A stretch of 23,965 nucleotides of DNA from a virus: positions 2,948 through 26,912 of the IMG/VR virus record IMGVR_UViG_3300000576_000019. The stretch is one strand, 5' to 3'. The notes under the pieces are model-generated. The model was not told the origin of the DNA. It made no database searches and was given only the letters and a program-made list of their open reading frames with translations. This document shows, one piece after another, positions 5,941 through 14,642 of this stretch. The position numbers and the translations under genes are program-made. Each line of letters starts with the position of its first letter. The stretch's first letter is position 1.

Positions 5941-7512
5941 TCAAAATTTATACACCCACCGCTTTTTCCCACAATCCCAAATTTTTAACAAACCCATTTC
6001 CAACGTTATTTGCCGTTCTGTCTTAGCTAGATCATAACCTTGTTCAACCAATTTGTGTTTTGCAAAATTATACCTATGATACAATCGTTCGGTGTGTGGT
6101 CTAAGATACCAATAACTTGGTGCTATTTCATTTTCTAAATCAAATCCCAAAACTCTATACAAATTTCCATCACTCCACTCGTTATCAGAGTATGAAATTA
6201 ATTTTTTGACACTGTTATTTTTTAAAAAATGCTTCAATAACTTACTAGCACCACCAACAACTCTGCCACTGCTAGCAAACCGTACTAATTCATGAGCATC
6301 TTCGTTTACGCCCATCCCAGTTCTGCTTTTACTAAAAGTCATCAAAGCAACAAGTTCATTAGCATGCACTAAACCATAACGAATACTTGATGTAGTGTAT
6401 CCCTGTATGTGATGCTGATCTAAAAATTCTCTAGCTTGGGAAGACATAACATCAACTACGGAACACTTTCTCGCAAATACCGATTTCTCACTAATGCCAA
6501 TACGATTTCTTATTATATTCTTTACAATGTCTTGCTTAGATTTCCACTGTGTTGAAAATATTGTAAGCAACTGTATTCCATTAGACGCACACTCTTCAAA
6601 TTTATTCTTATGATAACTTCTTGTAATATGATCAATTCCATCATGGTGCCAATAAACGCCATTGTACTCAATAGCAAGATCATAATCTGGCAAATATATG
6701 TCCAATTCCTTTCTAGACTTTAAAATTTTTCTAGAATTTTCTACTATATTAGTGACACCCTCATCCTTGAGAAAATTTACTACCTCCGCCTCTTCGCTAG
6801 ATTTATAAGGAGTTCGCAGGTTATGCATATTCAAATGTCTGTATACAGTTTGAGGATGAACTGAAAGTTTTTTAGATATTTCCTCAATTGAATAAGTTTT
6901 ATATAACTGCAACAGAGTTTCTTTGTCTTGCAATTCCGCAATTCCTTTTTCAGGATATCGAGATTCCCAATAGTCTACGCCATAAGTTTCCTTAAACGTG
7001 CGCTTTATCTTTTCTGGGTTATTATAGTTTGCATCTCCATACTTTCTCAGCTTCGTTTCTCTAGATTTAGAATTGGCAGAATGAACCAATTCTGGGTTTT
7101 CATAAAACTGCCGGTGTTTTAGTTTTGCGTATTCTGTCTGTCCATTATTTGTCACACCATACTTCTGCAAAGACGTATTTTTGCGCTTTTCATTTATCTC
7201 TTCATGGCGAAGTTTTGAATAAGCCTTTTTAGTTTGGGAAATTTTTTTTGCGACTTCTTCCTTAGCACATGCACATTGCGAAACTTTGTCACAATATCCA
7301 TACCCAGATAAAACAGATTTGAACTTTTTAACATTGCCTTTTAAGCATATTGAATCAGCTGAGTACAGTGCGTTATAAATTTTTTCAGGAAAATTATCGG
7401 TATCAACATCTGAGTTTTCTTCAACCCAAGCATATAACTCCGGATTGCCTTTAATCATTTTAGAAAAATGCTTTGGCTTTTTCTCAATTAATTCAAGTAT
7501 TCTTTCTCTCAT
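5941..7512 (-). CDS. Free-standing homing endonuclease, EDxHD (VSR-like) type, 523 aa
   Basis: I choose ATG at 7512 (MRERILELIEKK) over an in-frame TTG at 7548. Residues about 75-185 have a Cys-containing N-terminal domain and repeats with T-x-L-x-K-Y-G, as in phage homing enzymes. A helix-turn-helix follows (YSIEEISKKLSVHPQTVYRH, about 208-227). The nuclease core is at about 268-325: KELDIYLPDYDLAIEYNGVY, then WHHDG and LLTIFSTQW. This fits the EDxHD family of I-Bth0305I, related to Vsr nucleases. The C-terminal half (LMTFSKSRTG, ELVRFASSGRVVGGASKLLK, LISYSDNEW) is a GNAT-like domain often attached to such enzymes. No ribosome site is seen. It lies directly after the gp23 terminator, a common homing position. 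Confidence 0.8.
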   Translation of the reverse strand: MRERILELIEKKPKHFSKMIKGNPELYAWVEENSDVDTDNFPEKIYNALYSADSICLKGNVKKFKSVLSGYGYCDKVSQCACAKEEVAKKISQTKKAYSKLRHEEINEKRKNTSLQKYGVTNNGQTEYAKLKHRQFYENPELVHSANSKSRETKLRKYGDANYNNPEKIKRTFKETYGVDYWESRYPEKGIAELQDKETLLQLYKTYSIEEISKKLSVHPQTVYRHLNMHNLRTPYKSSEEAEVVNFLKDEGVTNIVENSRKILKSRKELDIYLPDYDLAIEYNGVYWHHDGIDHITRSYHKNKFEECASNGIQLLTIFSTQWKSKQDIVKNIIRNRIGISEKSVFARKCSVVDVMSSQAREFLDQHHIQGYTTSSIRYGLVHANELVALMTFSKSRTGMGVNEDAHELVRFASSGRVVGGASKLLKHFLKNNSVKKLISYSDNEWSDGNLYRVLGFDLENEIAPSYWYLRPHTERLYHRYNFAKHKLVEQGYDLAKTERQITLEMGLLKIWDCGKKRWVYKF

Positions 7513-7563
7513 GTTGATAATTATACATTTGAAGCAGAGGTAAAACAAATTGTTTTATTAGAC

Positions 7564-7590
7564 AAAAAAACAGGGCTCGAAAGCCCTGTT
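7564..7590 (-). terminator. Rho-independent terminator of the head operon
   Basis: On the minus strand, AACAGGGCT-TTCG-AGCCCTGTT is followed by a run of T. The UUCG tetraloop is typical of T4 terminators. It lies 28 bases past the gp23 stop. Confidence 0.95.
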
Positions 7591-7618
7591 CAAACTTAAA
7601 AATTAAGTTTAGTTTAGA

Positions 7619-8806
7619 TTAGCTGAAGCTAAGGTTGCTTACAGAAATCTCACCCACATAGTCACCAGCGTTACCAAAGCTTGATGCCGTGTTGGTAAGC
7701 TCGATGTACCCGTAACGGGTCATAAAGCTAACTACTGGCTCAAACGTGGTTGGATCTAGTACTACACCACTGCTCATCAATGGGATGTATGGGCAGTAGA
7801 ATGCAGGGGCGTCAGCCTCACTAGAACCCTTATAGCCGACGAGAACTGGTGTGTTATCGTTTGCATAAGAATCAACAAATACGCGCATTGCGCCATTTAG
7901 CGTACCAACAAACTTGGTGTTAGTTGGAGCCTCAAATGTTCCCTCGGTGGTACGTGCAAAAGCAGAGGTAGTAGCACTTTGAAGAACTGTTAGAGACTGT
8001 GGGCTAACAACTGCGTAGTTGCCTGCACCACGACGTGTGCGCTGAGCGATCTTGTTAGCAACACGGTTAATTAGAACCGCAAGAGCAGCATGCTCGTCAC
8101 CAACAAAAGTACCCGTGCCAGAAACTGTTGACTGATCAAAGTTCTCTTCAACCGCAGCAAGACTGCGTAGGCTTAGTAGAATTTCCTGATCAATTTCAGC
8201 AGTGATTTCCTGTGCAAGAGCAGCCATAATCTCGGCTTCAACATCAATGCCGTGCATGGACTGTGCATCCTGAGCGGCTTCAAATGTCCAGCGAGCTTGT
8301 AGCTTACGCGTCTTGGCTTCAACAGCCTGCTTCAAGAGCTGAACGGAAATATTACGTCCGCCAGAACCCTCTAGTCCTGCTGTTGGAGATGCACGAAAGT
8401 CAGAAGCGGTGTTACCAACGCTTGCGGAATATGCTTGTGCAATCTTGAATGGGCTTAGTGCCTCTTCACCAGCTGTTGTGCTTGTGCTTGCAGCTGAGTT
8501 ATCAGTGACGTTGTCGCCATAACGCACACGCAATGTGTGAATCTGACCAACAGGTCCGGTCATTGGCTGAACACCAACAAGTTCGTTAGCAATAACGGTT
8601 GGCATTACACGACGAATAACTGGTAAAATTACACGGTTTAGTGTAGCAACATTGCCAGCCATTGTGGTTCCAGCAGCAGACTCTCTGAGGTGCTGACGGG
8701 TATTTTCAAGTATGACCTTCATGCTGGAACGACGTGATCCCTGTAGTCCTTCTAACAGGGCGTCTTTAGTCTCGCTCCAACGGCCTTCGAGTAGTTCTTG
8801 TGACAT
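7619..8806 (-). CDS. 23: Major capsid protein gp23
   Basis: The central segment GNVATLNRVILPVIRRVMPT followed by NELVGVQPMTGPVGQIHTLR matches the hallmark gp23 region (T4: GVQPMNSPTGQVFALR). It forms the hexamers of the prolate head. At 395 residues it is clearly shorter than T4 gp23 (521). A Leu-x-Glu site, HLRE|SAAG after residue 42, fits gp21 maturation cleavage. The T4 protein is cut at a later position in its longer leader. A strong AAGGAG site lies 8 bases before the ATG. It is the last gene of the head operon and is followed by a strong terminator. The short length suggests loss of the T4 insertion domain, which I infer from length only. Confidence 0.95.
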   Translation of the reverse strand: MSQELLEGRWSETKDALLEGLQGSRRSSMKVILENTRQHLRESAAGTTMAGNVATLNRVILPVIRRVMPTVIANELVGVQPMTGPVGQIHTLRVRYGDNVTDNSAASTSTTAGEEALSPFKIAQAYSASVGNTASDFRASPTAGLEGSGGRNISVQLLKQAVEAKTRKLQARWTFEAAQDAQSMHGIDVEAEIMAALAQEITAEIDQEILLSLRSLAAVEENFDQSTVSGTGTFVGDEHAALAVLINRVANKIAQRTRRGAGNYAVVSPQSLTVLQSATTSAFARTTEGTFEAPTNTKFVGTLNGAMRVFVDSYANDNTPVLVGYKGSSEADAPAFYCPYIPLMSSGVVLDPTTFEPVVSFMTRYGYIELTNTASSFGNAGDYVGEISVSNLSFS

Positions 8807-8834
8807 ATTAATGTCTCCTTTTTCCTTTAAAGTA

Positions 8835-9932
8835 TTAAAGCCCTGCTAAACGCTTCAGGTCGATCACATTTGATTGTGAATCAGTTTCCTGACGTGTCTG
8901 GGCAGTTTTATCTCCAGTTACTGAGCGAACAGACTCGGAAACCACTTGTTTTTTAGACTTGCGGTTACCACTTTCTGCCAACACAGCTGGTAGATATTTG
9001 TCAAATGTCTTACGCAACCGTGAGGTCTGGACATTTTCTAGCAAATTCTGCATGACTTCTTGCTTCTCTTCGTTAAGAGGAGCCAACAACTCTTCCATAA
9101 CTGCGTTACGTTTGTTGTTTTCTTCAATCATGCGGATTTTACGTTCTCTTGATTCAACAAGCTGAGCTTGTTTTTCCATCGATTTGGCGGCCTCAGCCAA
9201 CTTACGATCTTTATCAGCAAGCACTTTCTTTAGTTTACGCATCTCAGCATTTTCGTTGAGATAGGTAGTACCAAATTCAGATGCATATGCCTCAAAGATA
9301 CGACGACCAAAGTTGTTCTCACGAGCAGCTTTGATATCCTCTTTAAGTTGTCCAAGTTCAGCTTTAAGATGCTTGGCAACTGATTGACTCATTTTGCTGG
9401 AACTTTCCTGAACAAATTTCTTCTTCAGATTTTCCAACTTATCACGAGCTTCTGAAACCAAACGAACACGTGTTTCCACAACTGCTTGCTTGTCTTTTTG
9501 AAACTCTGCGATTTCTTCAGCCAATGCACGTGTAACAAAACTTTCCATTTTTGACATAGCTTTGTCTTGTGCGTTACGATCTTCGCGCAGTTCGCCAATC
9601 TCTTCAGCGAGTTTAGAAACCATAAAGTCGTTAAACTTAGTGGCATTTTCTTTTAACTTACTGTTGAAACGGACTCTATCCTCTGCTAAAGCTTTCTTTT
9701 CTTCTTTAACATGCTGGATTTCTTTGCTAATACCGTCAGTAACCATGCGATCCAATGCTTCCACCATCACTTTCTTGTCGTGCTCGTATTTTTCTGCAAA
9801 TTCTTCTCGCAATTCTGCGCGAACCTCTGCACGAGCCTCATTTAGTTTAGCGTCCCAAGCCTCGGATATCTCTTGACGGGTATCCTCGGTTATTAGGTCG
9901 CTGTCTAGTAATGATTTAATAGCATCAAACAT
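8835..9932 (-). CDS. 22: Prohead scaffold protein gp22
   Basis: This 365-residue protein is almost entirely charged helix with long coiled coils (residues about 15-300), as expected of the main core scaffold that is digested by gp21 during head maturation. The ending DLKRLAGL matches the C-terminal IKRLAGL-type tail that contacts the capsid protein in T4-like phages. Several L-x-E and I-x-E tripeptides are scattered through it and would serve as protease sites. A GGGAG ribosome site precedes the ATG. It is placed between gp21 and gp23, as in T4, and is longer than T4 gp22 (about 270). Confidence 0.9.
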   Translation of the reverse strand: MFDAIKSLLDSDLITEDTRQEISEAWDAKLNEARAEVRAELREEFAEKYEHDKKVMVEALDRMVTDGISKEIQHVKEEKKALAEDRVRFNSKLKENATKFNDFMVSKLAEEIGELREDRNAQDKAMSKMESFVTRALAEEIAEFQKDKQAVVETRVRLVSEARDKLENLKKKFVQESSSKMSQSVAKHLKAELGQLKEDIKAARENNFGRRIFEAYASEFGTTYLNENAEMRKLKKVLADKDRKLAEAAKSMEKQAQLVESRERKIRMIEENNKRNAVMEELLAPLNEEKQEVMQNLLENVQTSRLRKTFDKYLPAVLAESGNRKSKKQVVSESVRSVTGDKTAQTRQETDSQSNVIDLKRLAGL

Positions 9933-9942
9933 GCGTTTCTCC

Positions 9943-10569
9943 CTAGATTTTCAAATCCTTGATTAAACGAATGACTTCGTTCTTCAAGTGTTTTTGAACT
10001 TTGTTGCCCATACCAGCCTCTTTGCCCATTTCCAACAACTTATGACCATTCTTCATATTAAGAAGTCCTTCATAAATTGCTGTTGGATAAGCATTAGGAG
10101 CACTGGGTTGAGCTACTACATCAACAGTGACTATTTCAAAGCCACTGACATGTCCTGTTGTATTGTCAACTTCGCCGCTTCCACGGCTAGAAACACCCAA
10201 TCTAACACCAGCTTGAAGCATGGTTTTTACCAGTTCGCCCATTGGTGTTGGCAAAATTTTCAATTTACCATAACCATTTGGACCATCCATCCACATTTGA
10301 GTGATCATATGTGAGACTCGATCCAGATTGACTTTTAAATCATCTGGATGATCCACTTCACCCAATACCGAGTTGCCGTTGGTTATTTCTTCATTCAAAG
10401 AATCAACTGCACTCTGGATTTCATTAACCGGATATACACGCTCATTGGCGTTTTTTACACCACCCTGTATACAAATCCCTTTCATATACAAATCCTTGCC
10501 ATCATTGTCGTTTTCAACTATAATTCTAGCTGCGTCAAACGTAAGATGTTCTCTTAGATAATGGCTCAT
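9943..10569 (-). CDS. 21: Prohead maturation protease gp21
   Basis: This is a serine protease of the T4 gp21 family (S77). It cleaves scaffold, capsid and internal proteins after L-x-E or I-x-E. The segment VLGEVDHP carries the likely catalytic His74, and GVSSRGSGEV carries the likely Ser (127 or 128). The following FEIVTVDVVAQPSAPNA is the conserved strand after the active site, with D150 a possible third residue. NERVYPVNEIQSAV is also typical of the N-terminal part. At 208 residues it is near the usual length of about 210. An AAGGAA site lies before the ATG. It is 10 bases from gp22 and the two are co-transcribed. Confidence 0.95.
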   Translation of the reverse strand: MSHYLREHLTFDAARIIVENDNDGKDLYMKGICIQGGVKNANERVYPVNEIQSAVDSLNEEITNGNSVLGEVDHPDDLKVNLDRVSHMITQMWMDGPNGYGKLKILPTPMGELVKTMLQAGVRLGVSSRGSGEVDNTTGHVSGFEIVTVDVVAQPSAPNAYPTAIYEGLLNMKNGHKLLEMGKEAGMGNKVQKHLKNEVIRLIKDLKI

Positions 10570-10579
10570 TGGTGATTCC

Positions 10580-11347
10580 TTACTTTAAGGTGCTCTTTGT
10601 GTTGACTTCAGATGGCTCGGAGTCTTTTGGACTAGGTGCCTTACCAAGTTTATCAATATGTGTCGTATGACCTTGATCCTTGGCTTCTGGCGCTTTGCGT
10701 CCTGTTTCTTCTCCGCTGCCTAGACTGGCTGGCTTGGCTGCACTGCCTTTAGCACCCGCATTTGCAGCAACTGTGCTTTTGCTGTGAACAAAACTCTCTT
10801 CAGATGTCTTTGGCTTTGGTGCTGCTTGCAGTTCTAGTGCTTCAGCAAGATCTGCTAACTCTTCTTCGTCATCCTCTTCTGATTCAGAATCTCCCATGTC
10901 TTCGACATCTTCTGCATCTTCTACATCATCAAAAGATTCAACATCACCCATTTCGTCGCCTTCTACATCACCCTCTTCGGACGACATTAGGGCTTCAAAC
11001 TCAGCCATAAGTTCATCTAACTTATCTTCTACACCGACAACACGGTCTTCAAGTTCTTCAATGTCTTCTTCAGCATCTTCATCCGGCATTTCAACACCGT
11101 CGATTTCTGCATCAACATCTCCGATTTCTGCATCGTCGAATTCTAGTGAAGCGCCCTCTTCATCGGCTTCAATATCACCGATAAAGTCATCAGCGGCATC
11201 TCCGCCAAGGTCTTCCATGTCTTCGTCGGACATAAGGTTTTCATAAATGTCGCGACTTTTTTCAACCACGATTTCGTGAAATAATTCACGAGCTTTCGCT
11301 TCTTCATCATTGATCACGTATTCGATCAGACGTTCAAATTTTTCCAT
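10580..11347 (-). CDS. 68: Acidic prohead core protein, gp68-like, 255 aa
   Basis: The N-terminus MEKFERLIEYVINDEEAKAR followed by ELFHEIVVEKSRDIYENLM resembles prohead core protein gp68 of T4-like phages. A very acidic stretch (residues about 40-170, mostly Asp and Glu with a coiled-coil centre) follows. The tail is Ala/Lys/Ser-rich and low in complexity (about 175-255). T4 gp68 is only about 140 residues, so this is an enlarged version that may also cover the role of the small acidic gp67. GGAGG lies 6 bases before the ATG. The acidic interior suits a core component that is later degraded. It is placed between the 75-aa gene and gp21, matching the T4 order. Confidence 0.75.
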   Translation of the reverse strand: MEKFERLIEYVINDEEAKARELFHEIVVEKSRDIYENLMSDEDMEDLGGDAADDFIGDIEADEEGASLEFDDAEIGDVDAEIDGVEMPDEDAEEDIEELEDRVVGVEDKLDELMAEFEALMSSEEGDVEGDEMGDVESFDDVEDAEDVEDMGDSESEEDDEEELADLAEALELQAAPKPKTSEESFVHSKSTVAANAGAKGSAAKPASLGSGEETGRKAPEAKDQGHTTHIDKLGKAPSPKDSEPSEVNTKSTLK

Positions 11348-11378
11348 TAGATCCTCCAGATGTGGCTCGTCTTGAGGT

Positions 11379-11386
11379 TATTTACA
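11379..11386 (-). promoter_or_regulatory. Possible late promoter (TGTAAATA)
   Basis: The minus-strand box TGTAAATA differs by one base from the T4 late box. It lies 32 bases before the ATG of the gp68-like gene and could restart transcription for core, protease, scaffold and capsid. Confidence 0.4.
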
Positions 11387-11482
11387 AAAATGTGTTAAAA
11401 AAGGGGGGTTTAGGGGTTTTTTTGAACAAAAAACCAACAAAATAAGAAGAATATCTTGTTTTATGCGGAGTTTTGTTGTACA

Positions 11483-11507
11483 GTCAATGAACTATAGTTC
11501 CATTGAC
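11483..11507. repeat. 25-base near-perfect inverted repeat over a stop codon
   Basis: GTCAATG and CATTGAC arms enclose the self-complementary AACTATAGTT, with one bulged base. It covers the last codons and the TAG of the 75-aa gene. No T-run follows, so it is more likely an RNA-stabilising or processing hairpin than a terminator. Confidence 0.6.
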
Positions 11508-11719
11508 GACTCGCCAGATGACTGTGAATATTGAGATTTGATTCTCTCTAGTTTTTCATTTCTTTCGAATGTACGAACCTCTTGCATTCTTCTGAGTTTG
11601 TTTATTTGTTTTAGGGTCAAACGGCTCTTCCTAAGATCATCTAAATTTAGTGTGCTGTTGTCATCTTCAACATCTTGATAACCATCGGGAACCAAATCAA
11701 ACATTTCTAATAAATTCAT
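11492..11719 (-). CDS. Small conserved protein in the gp67 position, 75 aa
   Basis: The sequence is MNLLEMFDLVPDGYQDVEDD followed by a basic helix (LRKSRLTLKQINKLRRMQEV) and a charged coiled segment (FERNEKLERIKSQYSQ). R-x-T/S-R-L-T-L-K-Q-I-N-K-L-R-x-M is a pattern I associate with small proteins encoded between gp20 and the core genes in marine T4-like phages. T4 has gp67 (prohead core, 80 aa) at this place, but gp67 is acidic and this protein is not, so I do not assign that symbol. The ATG lies 19 bases after the gp20 stop. It is probably a minor core or portal-associated factor, which is inference from position. Confidence 0.65.
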   Translation of the reverse strand: MNLLEMFDLVPDGYQDVEDDNSTLNLDDLRKSRLTLKQINKLRRMQEVRTFERNEKLERIKSQYSQSSGESSMEL

Positions 11720-11738
11720 AATAGGTATTTATCCAAAT

Positions 11739-14627
11739 CTAAGTTTCTTCTGGTTCCCCAGCACCCATGTCATCACCGCCTTCCATATCACCGATATCAA
11801 GATCATCACCTTCTAAATCTAAATCCATGGCATCGGCAGTTTCTAAATCGGCATCAAAATCACCTGGCATCATGCCGACTGAACGCAGATCTTGCCCACT
11901 CGCCTCTAAATCACCTGCTCGATCTTGTTCTTCTGCCCATAGGGTTTCGTTTTCAACAATTTCTTCTTCAGTTAATCCCAAGAATCGCTTAAGAGCAAAG
12001 CGTTTACTCATGTATCCAAGTCCTTCTATACTTTGAAAAGCATTAATTCTGGTGCCATCCAACTCGGCTTGGCGGTAACTAGCAAAGTTTTGTGGTGGAG
12101 TGAATGTCAAGTCAAAAAGACCAGCGTCAATGTTGAATCCTCTCCAACGAAGAAACATTTTAAATTCATCATCAAGTTTTTGTATTATCAAACGTTGGAG
12201 TCGCTGACAATATTGATTGAACCGATGCTCTTGTATAAGAGCAGTTCCCAGTCTTCCATCATTAGAAGTTCTTTCAGAATCTTCGGGTCCGGTTGGCAAA
12301 TAACTAGAAGGAACTCGTAAACCACGTGCTAATTTGTTATTAAAGTATTTGAGATCGTCAATTTCACCTAGATTTTGACCACCAGGTAATACCTCTACTG
12401 AACTACCTCTACCGTCAGAGTTATGCACAAAAATTCCCACGGTTAAGGCAAAGTTATGACTGTTGCTAGCTGATTCAATAGTAATATCACCAGTATCAAT
12501 CACGTCTTCTAACCACTCAACCGAAATTATTTTGTGATTTGGGGCATAACTTTCTTTGAAATCTCTCCAATCATCATAACCCATATGCACTGCCATTTTT
12601 CTCAGTGATGTGTCTGTAGGCAACATAATGTCGGGTCGGTTTTTATCTCTTACAAGGTTTTTATTGGCAGATTTAAACTCTTGTTGAAATTTGTCATCTT
12701 CTCTTAGTTTTTTGACTAATTTGGGTATGCTGTCGTAACCATCATCATATAGTTCAACTAACCGATTACACATACCATCTGAAATTGAAATAGTTTTTGC
12801 TTTAATAACGCGTTGTCTAGCCTTTTCTAACGATTTTAAAACTTTCTCAGCACTTTCTTTATTTTTCCAAGTGTTTGCGCCATTGATTCTTCCTCTCTCA
12901 GCAAACATTTTTTTGTCAAGATCAGTTGCGTTTTTGTGGTATTCTCTAATCCCATCTAAAAGATTTTGTCGTTTTTCACGGTCTTTCCATGCATTCGTTA
13001 GATGATATGACCCCAAATCTTTATGTAATTGCCTATGTTCGACTGTATCCATTTCTACCAAATTGTCTGGATTATTATTTCGACTATTGCAGTCTATATG
13101 ATGTATTTCTGTATTTTTTCCAGCGATTTGTTTAGGACATACCATAGTATGCACCCATTTTTTCTTGTTATCCGAAGGACAAGTGTACCGCAAGTACTTG
13201 TTTGAACCTTGATACTTAGAAGTACTAGCATCATGCAAATACAATGGCATTACACTATCACCAGCTTTAAGGTGTTGTGCCTCAACTTCACCGCCATCTC
13301 GCATGATGAATCTGTGATCTGGGGTGCATGTAACAGATTTGCCATTGTCCAGCGTGACTTTGACCACTTGTGCGTTTCTTCTGGTTACACCCGCCCATAC
13401 TATTTTACCAGGCTCTAATTCTTGTGTTTGTTGATTTACCGTATAAGCATAATTGGTCTTTCCTTCATTATACTCTTTGATTATTTCACTTAGCGGCAAG
13501 CTTCTATCATCAAGTAACTTGACTTCTGTGTCCAAACTGAGACAGGAATGAGGAAAAAAATAATCTTCGTGCATAGACAATGGGTTATAACTGGAATCCA
13601 AAATGCTATCACCACCACCATCAGTAGTAGGTATTCTACGCTGATGAATTTCATTTTTAATACGTTCAACAAACTGCATTGCATGATGGGCTGGCATATC
13701 ACCAGTGTCTATTTTAAAAACACGCCGCTCTGGTGCACGTTGTACTCGATAGATGAGAATGGCATCCTCAAGCAATTCTTTCTGCTTAAAGACTTTGAAT
13801 ACCATTTCAAGAATACTCTGACCAAATGGCCAATACACATCTAAACCTTCAGATAAACTAATATGAATAACGTGCTTGGCATCTATACACATTTCATTCA
13901 CAGAGGTAGAAAATCTACCCTGTTGTCCCAATGGTGCATTTGGTACAGTTCTGTTATACTGAGTTTGATAACCACCTGATGTAGGGGTTACCTGATGATC
14001 AGTGGTAGTTTTTGGAGCTACTGTAAGGTTTTGGAAATTTGGATTAACATCCTGAACCACGTATTGTTCTGGTTCCTTTCCTTCGCTTTCATTAACAATT
14101 ACTCGATTAACCTTAGTCATGTCAACCCAGTACATCTCAAATGTTTCTGGATCTCGTAAAAAAACCTGATCGCCATATTTTATAGCATTTCTAAACAATT
14201 TAAACAGTCTTTGATCTAACTTGTTTAGTTTTGACCACTGTTTCAACTGCTTTTTAAGGATTTCGACCTCATTATCTGTGGGGTCATCATGAAAATTTAA
14301 CTCAAACGGAGTGTCATTCTTTTCGTTATTTTGTGTACAAAATTCCGCCAATATATCCAAGCATGCATTGATTTCAGCATCCATATCCATATTTTCATAT
14401 TGGTTATAACGCTCAACACGATTCGGATGTCCGGTATACACCTCGGGTAGACGACTTTGGTAGTTGCGGAAAGATACCTCGGAACTAGAACCAGAACTAC
14501 CATACCCAGTTCCGTAGTTAATCCCCCGATTAGTATTTCCAGATATTGGACTAAGAGTACCACCGGGATCGGCTACTTTGAAATACTTTTTCCATCCGCC
14601 TTTGTTTGTTTTGGTCATTTTAGACAT
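11739..14627 (-). CDS. 20: Portal protein gp20 interrupted by an intein
   Basis: The 962-residue frame is a T4-type portal protein split by an in-frame intein (residues 362-736). The N-extein has typical gp20 segments: NMDMDAEINACLDILAEFCT, DQRLFKLFRNAIKYGDQVFL, and GQSILEMVFKVFKQKELLED then AILIYRVQRAPERRVF. The C-extein has the gp20 hallmark VEVLPGGQNLGEIDDLKYFN, then KLARGLRVPSSYLPTG, and ends in an acidic tail. After splicing it would be 587 residues, close to other marine gp20 proteins and longer than T4 (524). The portal is the dodecameric head vertex that nucleates assembly and passes DNA. Only a weak ribosome site (AAAGAA) is seen. It is first of the head operon. Confidence 0.95.
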   Translation of the reverse strand: MSKMTKTNKGGWKKYFKVADPGGTLSPISGNTNRGINYGTGYGSSGSSSEVSFRNYQSRLPEVYTGHPNRVERYNQYENMDMDAEINACLDILAEFCTQNNEKNDTPFELNFHDDPTDNEVEILKKQLKQWSKLNKLDQRLFKLFRNAIKYGDQVFLRDPETFEMYWVDMTKVNRVIVNESEGKEPEQYVVQDVNPNFQNLTVAPKTTTDHQVTPTSGGYQTQYNRTVPNAPLGQQGRFSTSVNEMCIDAKHVIHISLSEGLDVYWPFGQSILEMVFKVFKQKELLEDAILIYRVQRAPERRVFKIDTGDMPAHHAMQFVERIKNEIHQRRIPTTDGGGDSILDSSYNPLSMHEDYFFPHSCLSLDTEVKLLDDRSLPLSEIIKEYNEGKTNYAYTVNQQTQELEPGKIVWAGVTRRNAQVVKVTLDNGKSVTCTPDHRFIMRDGGEVEAQHLKAGDSVMPLYLHDASTSKYQGSNKYLRYTCPSDNKKKWVHTMVCPKQIAGKNTEIHHIDCNSRNNNPDNLVEMDTVEHRQLHKDLGSYHLTNAWKDREKRQNLLDGIREYHKNATDLDKKMFAERGRINGANTWKNKESAEKVLKSLEKARQRVIKAKTISISDGMCNRLVELYDDGYDSIPKLVKKLREDDKFQQEFKSANKNLVRDKNRPDIMLPTDTSLRKMAVHMGYDDWRDFKESYAPNHKIISVEWLEDVIDTGDITIESASNSHNFALTVGIFVHNSDGRGSSVEVLPGGQNLGEIDDLKYFNNKLARGLRVPSSYLPTGPEDSERTSNDGRLGTALIQEHRFNQYCQRLQRLIIQKLDDEFKMFLRWRGFNIDAGLFDLTFTPPQNFASYRQAELDGTRINAFQSIEGLGYMSKRFALKRFLGLTEEEIVENETLWAEEQDRAGDLEASGQDLRSVGMMPGDFDADLETADAMDLDLEGDDLDIGDMEGGDDMGAGEPEET
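12420..13544 (-). other. HNH-containing intein in gp20, 375 residues
   Basis: The intein starts with Cys362 (CLSLDTEVKLLDD, block A). It has block B CTPDHRF with the T-x-x-H signature, and ends NFALTVGIFVHN with the penultimate His and terminal Asn of block G. The +1 residue is Ser737. Between these is an HNH endonuclease segment (residues about 507-536): EIHHIDCNSRNNNPDNLVEM with a later EHRQLHK. A helical DNA-binding region follows (EKARQRVIKAKTISISDGMC onward). The splice joins MHEDYFFPHS to SDGRGSSVEVLPGG, restoring the conserved portal loop. All splicing residues are present, so it is probably active. No frameshift or stop is seen in the endonuclease. Confidence 0.93.
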
Positions 14628-14642
14628 ATTCTTTATTTACCC

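Noticed and set aside
7513-7548. Upstream TTG start extending the homing endonuclease by 12 residues
   Set aside because: The extra residues are hydrophobic and unlike the family, there is no ribosome site, and a good ATG follows at 7512.
10896-11246. Serine-rich plus-strand ORF of 116 codons
   Set aside because: It is the antisense shadow of the Asp/Glu-rich core protein gene, since GAY/GAR codons read as Ser on the other strand.
11401-11420. G-quadruplex
   Set aside because: Only two separate G-runs are present, which is insufficient without splitting one run.
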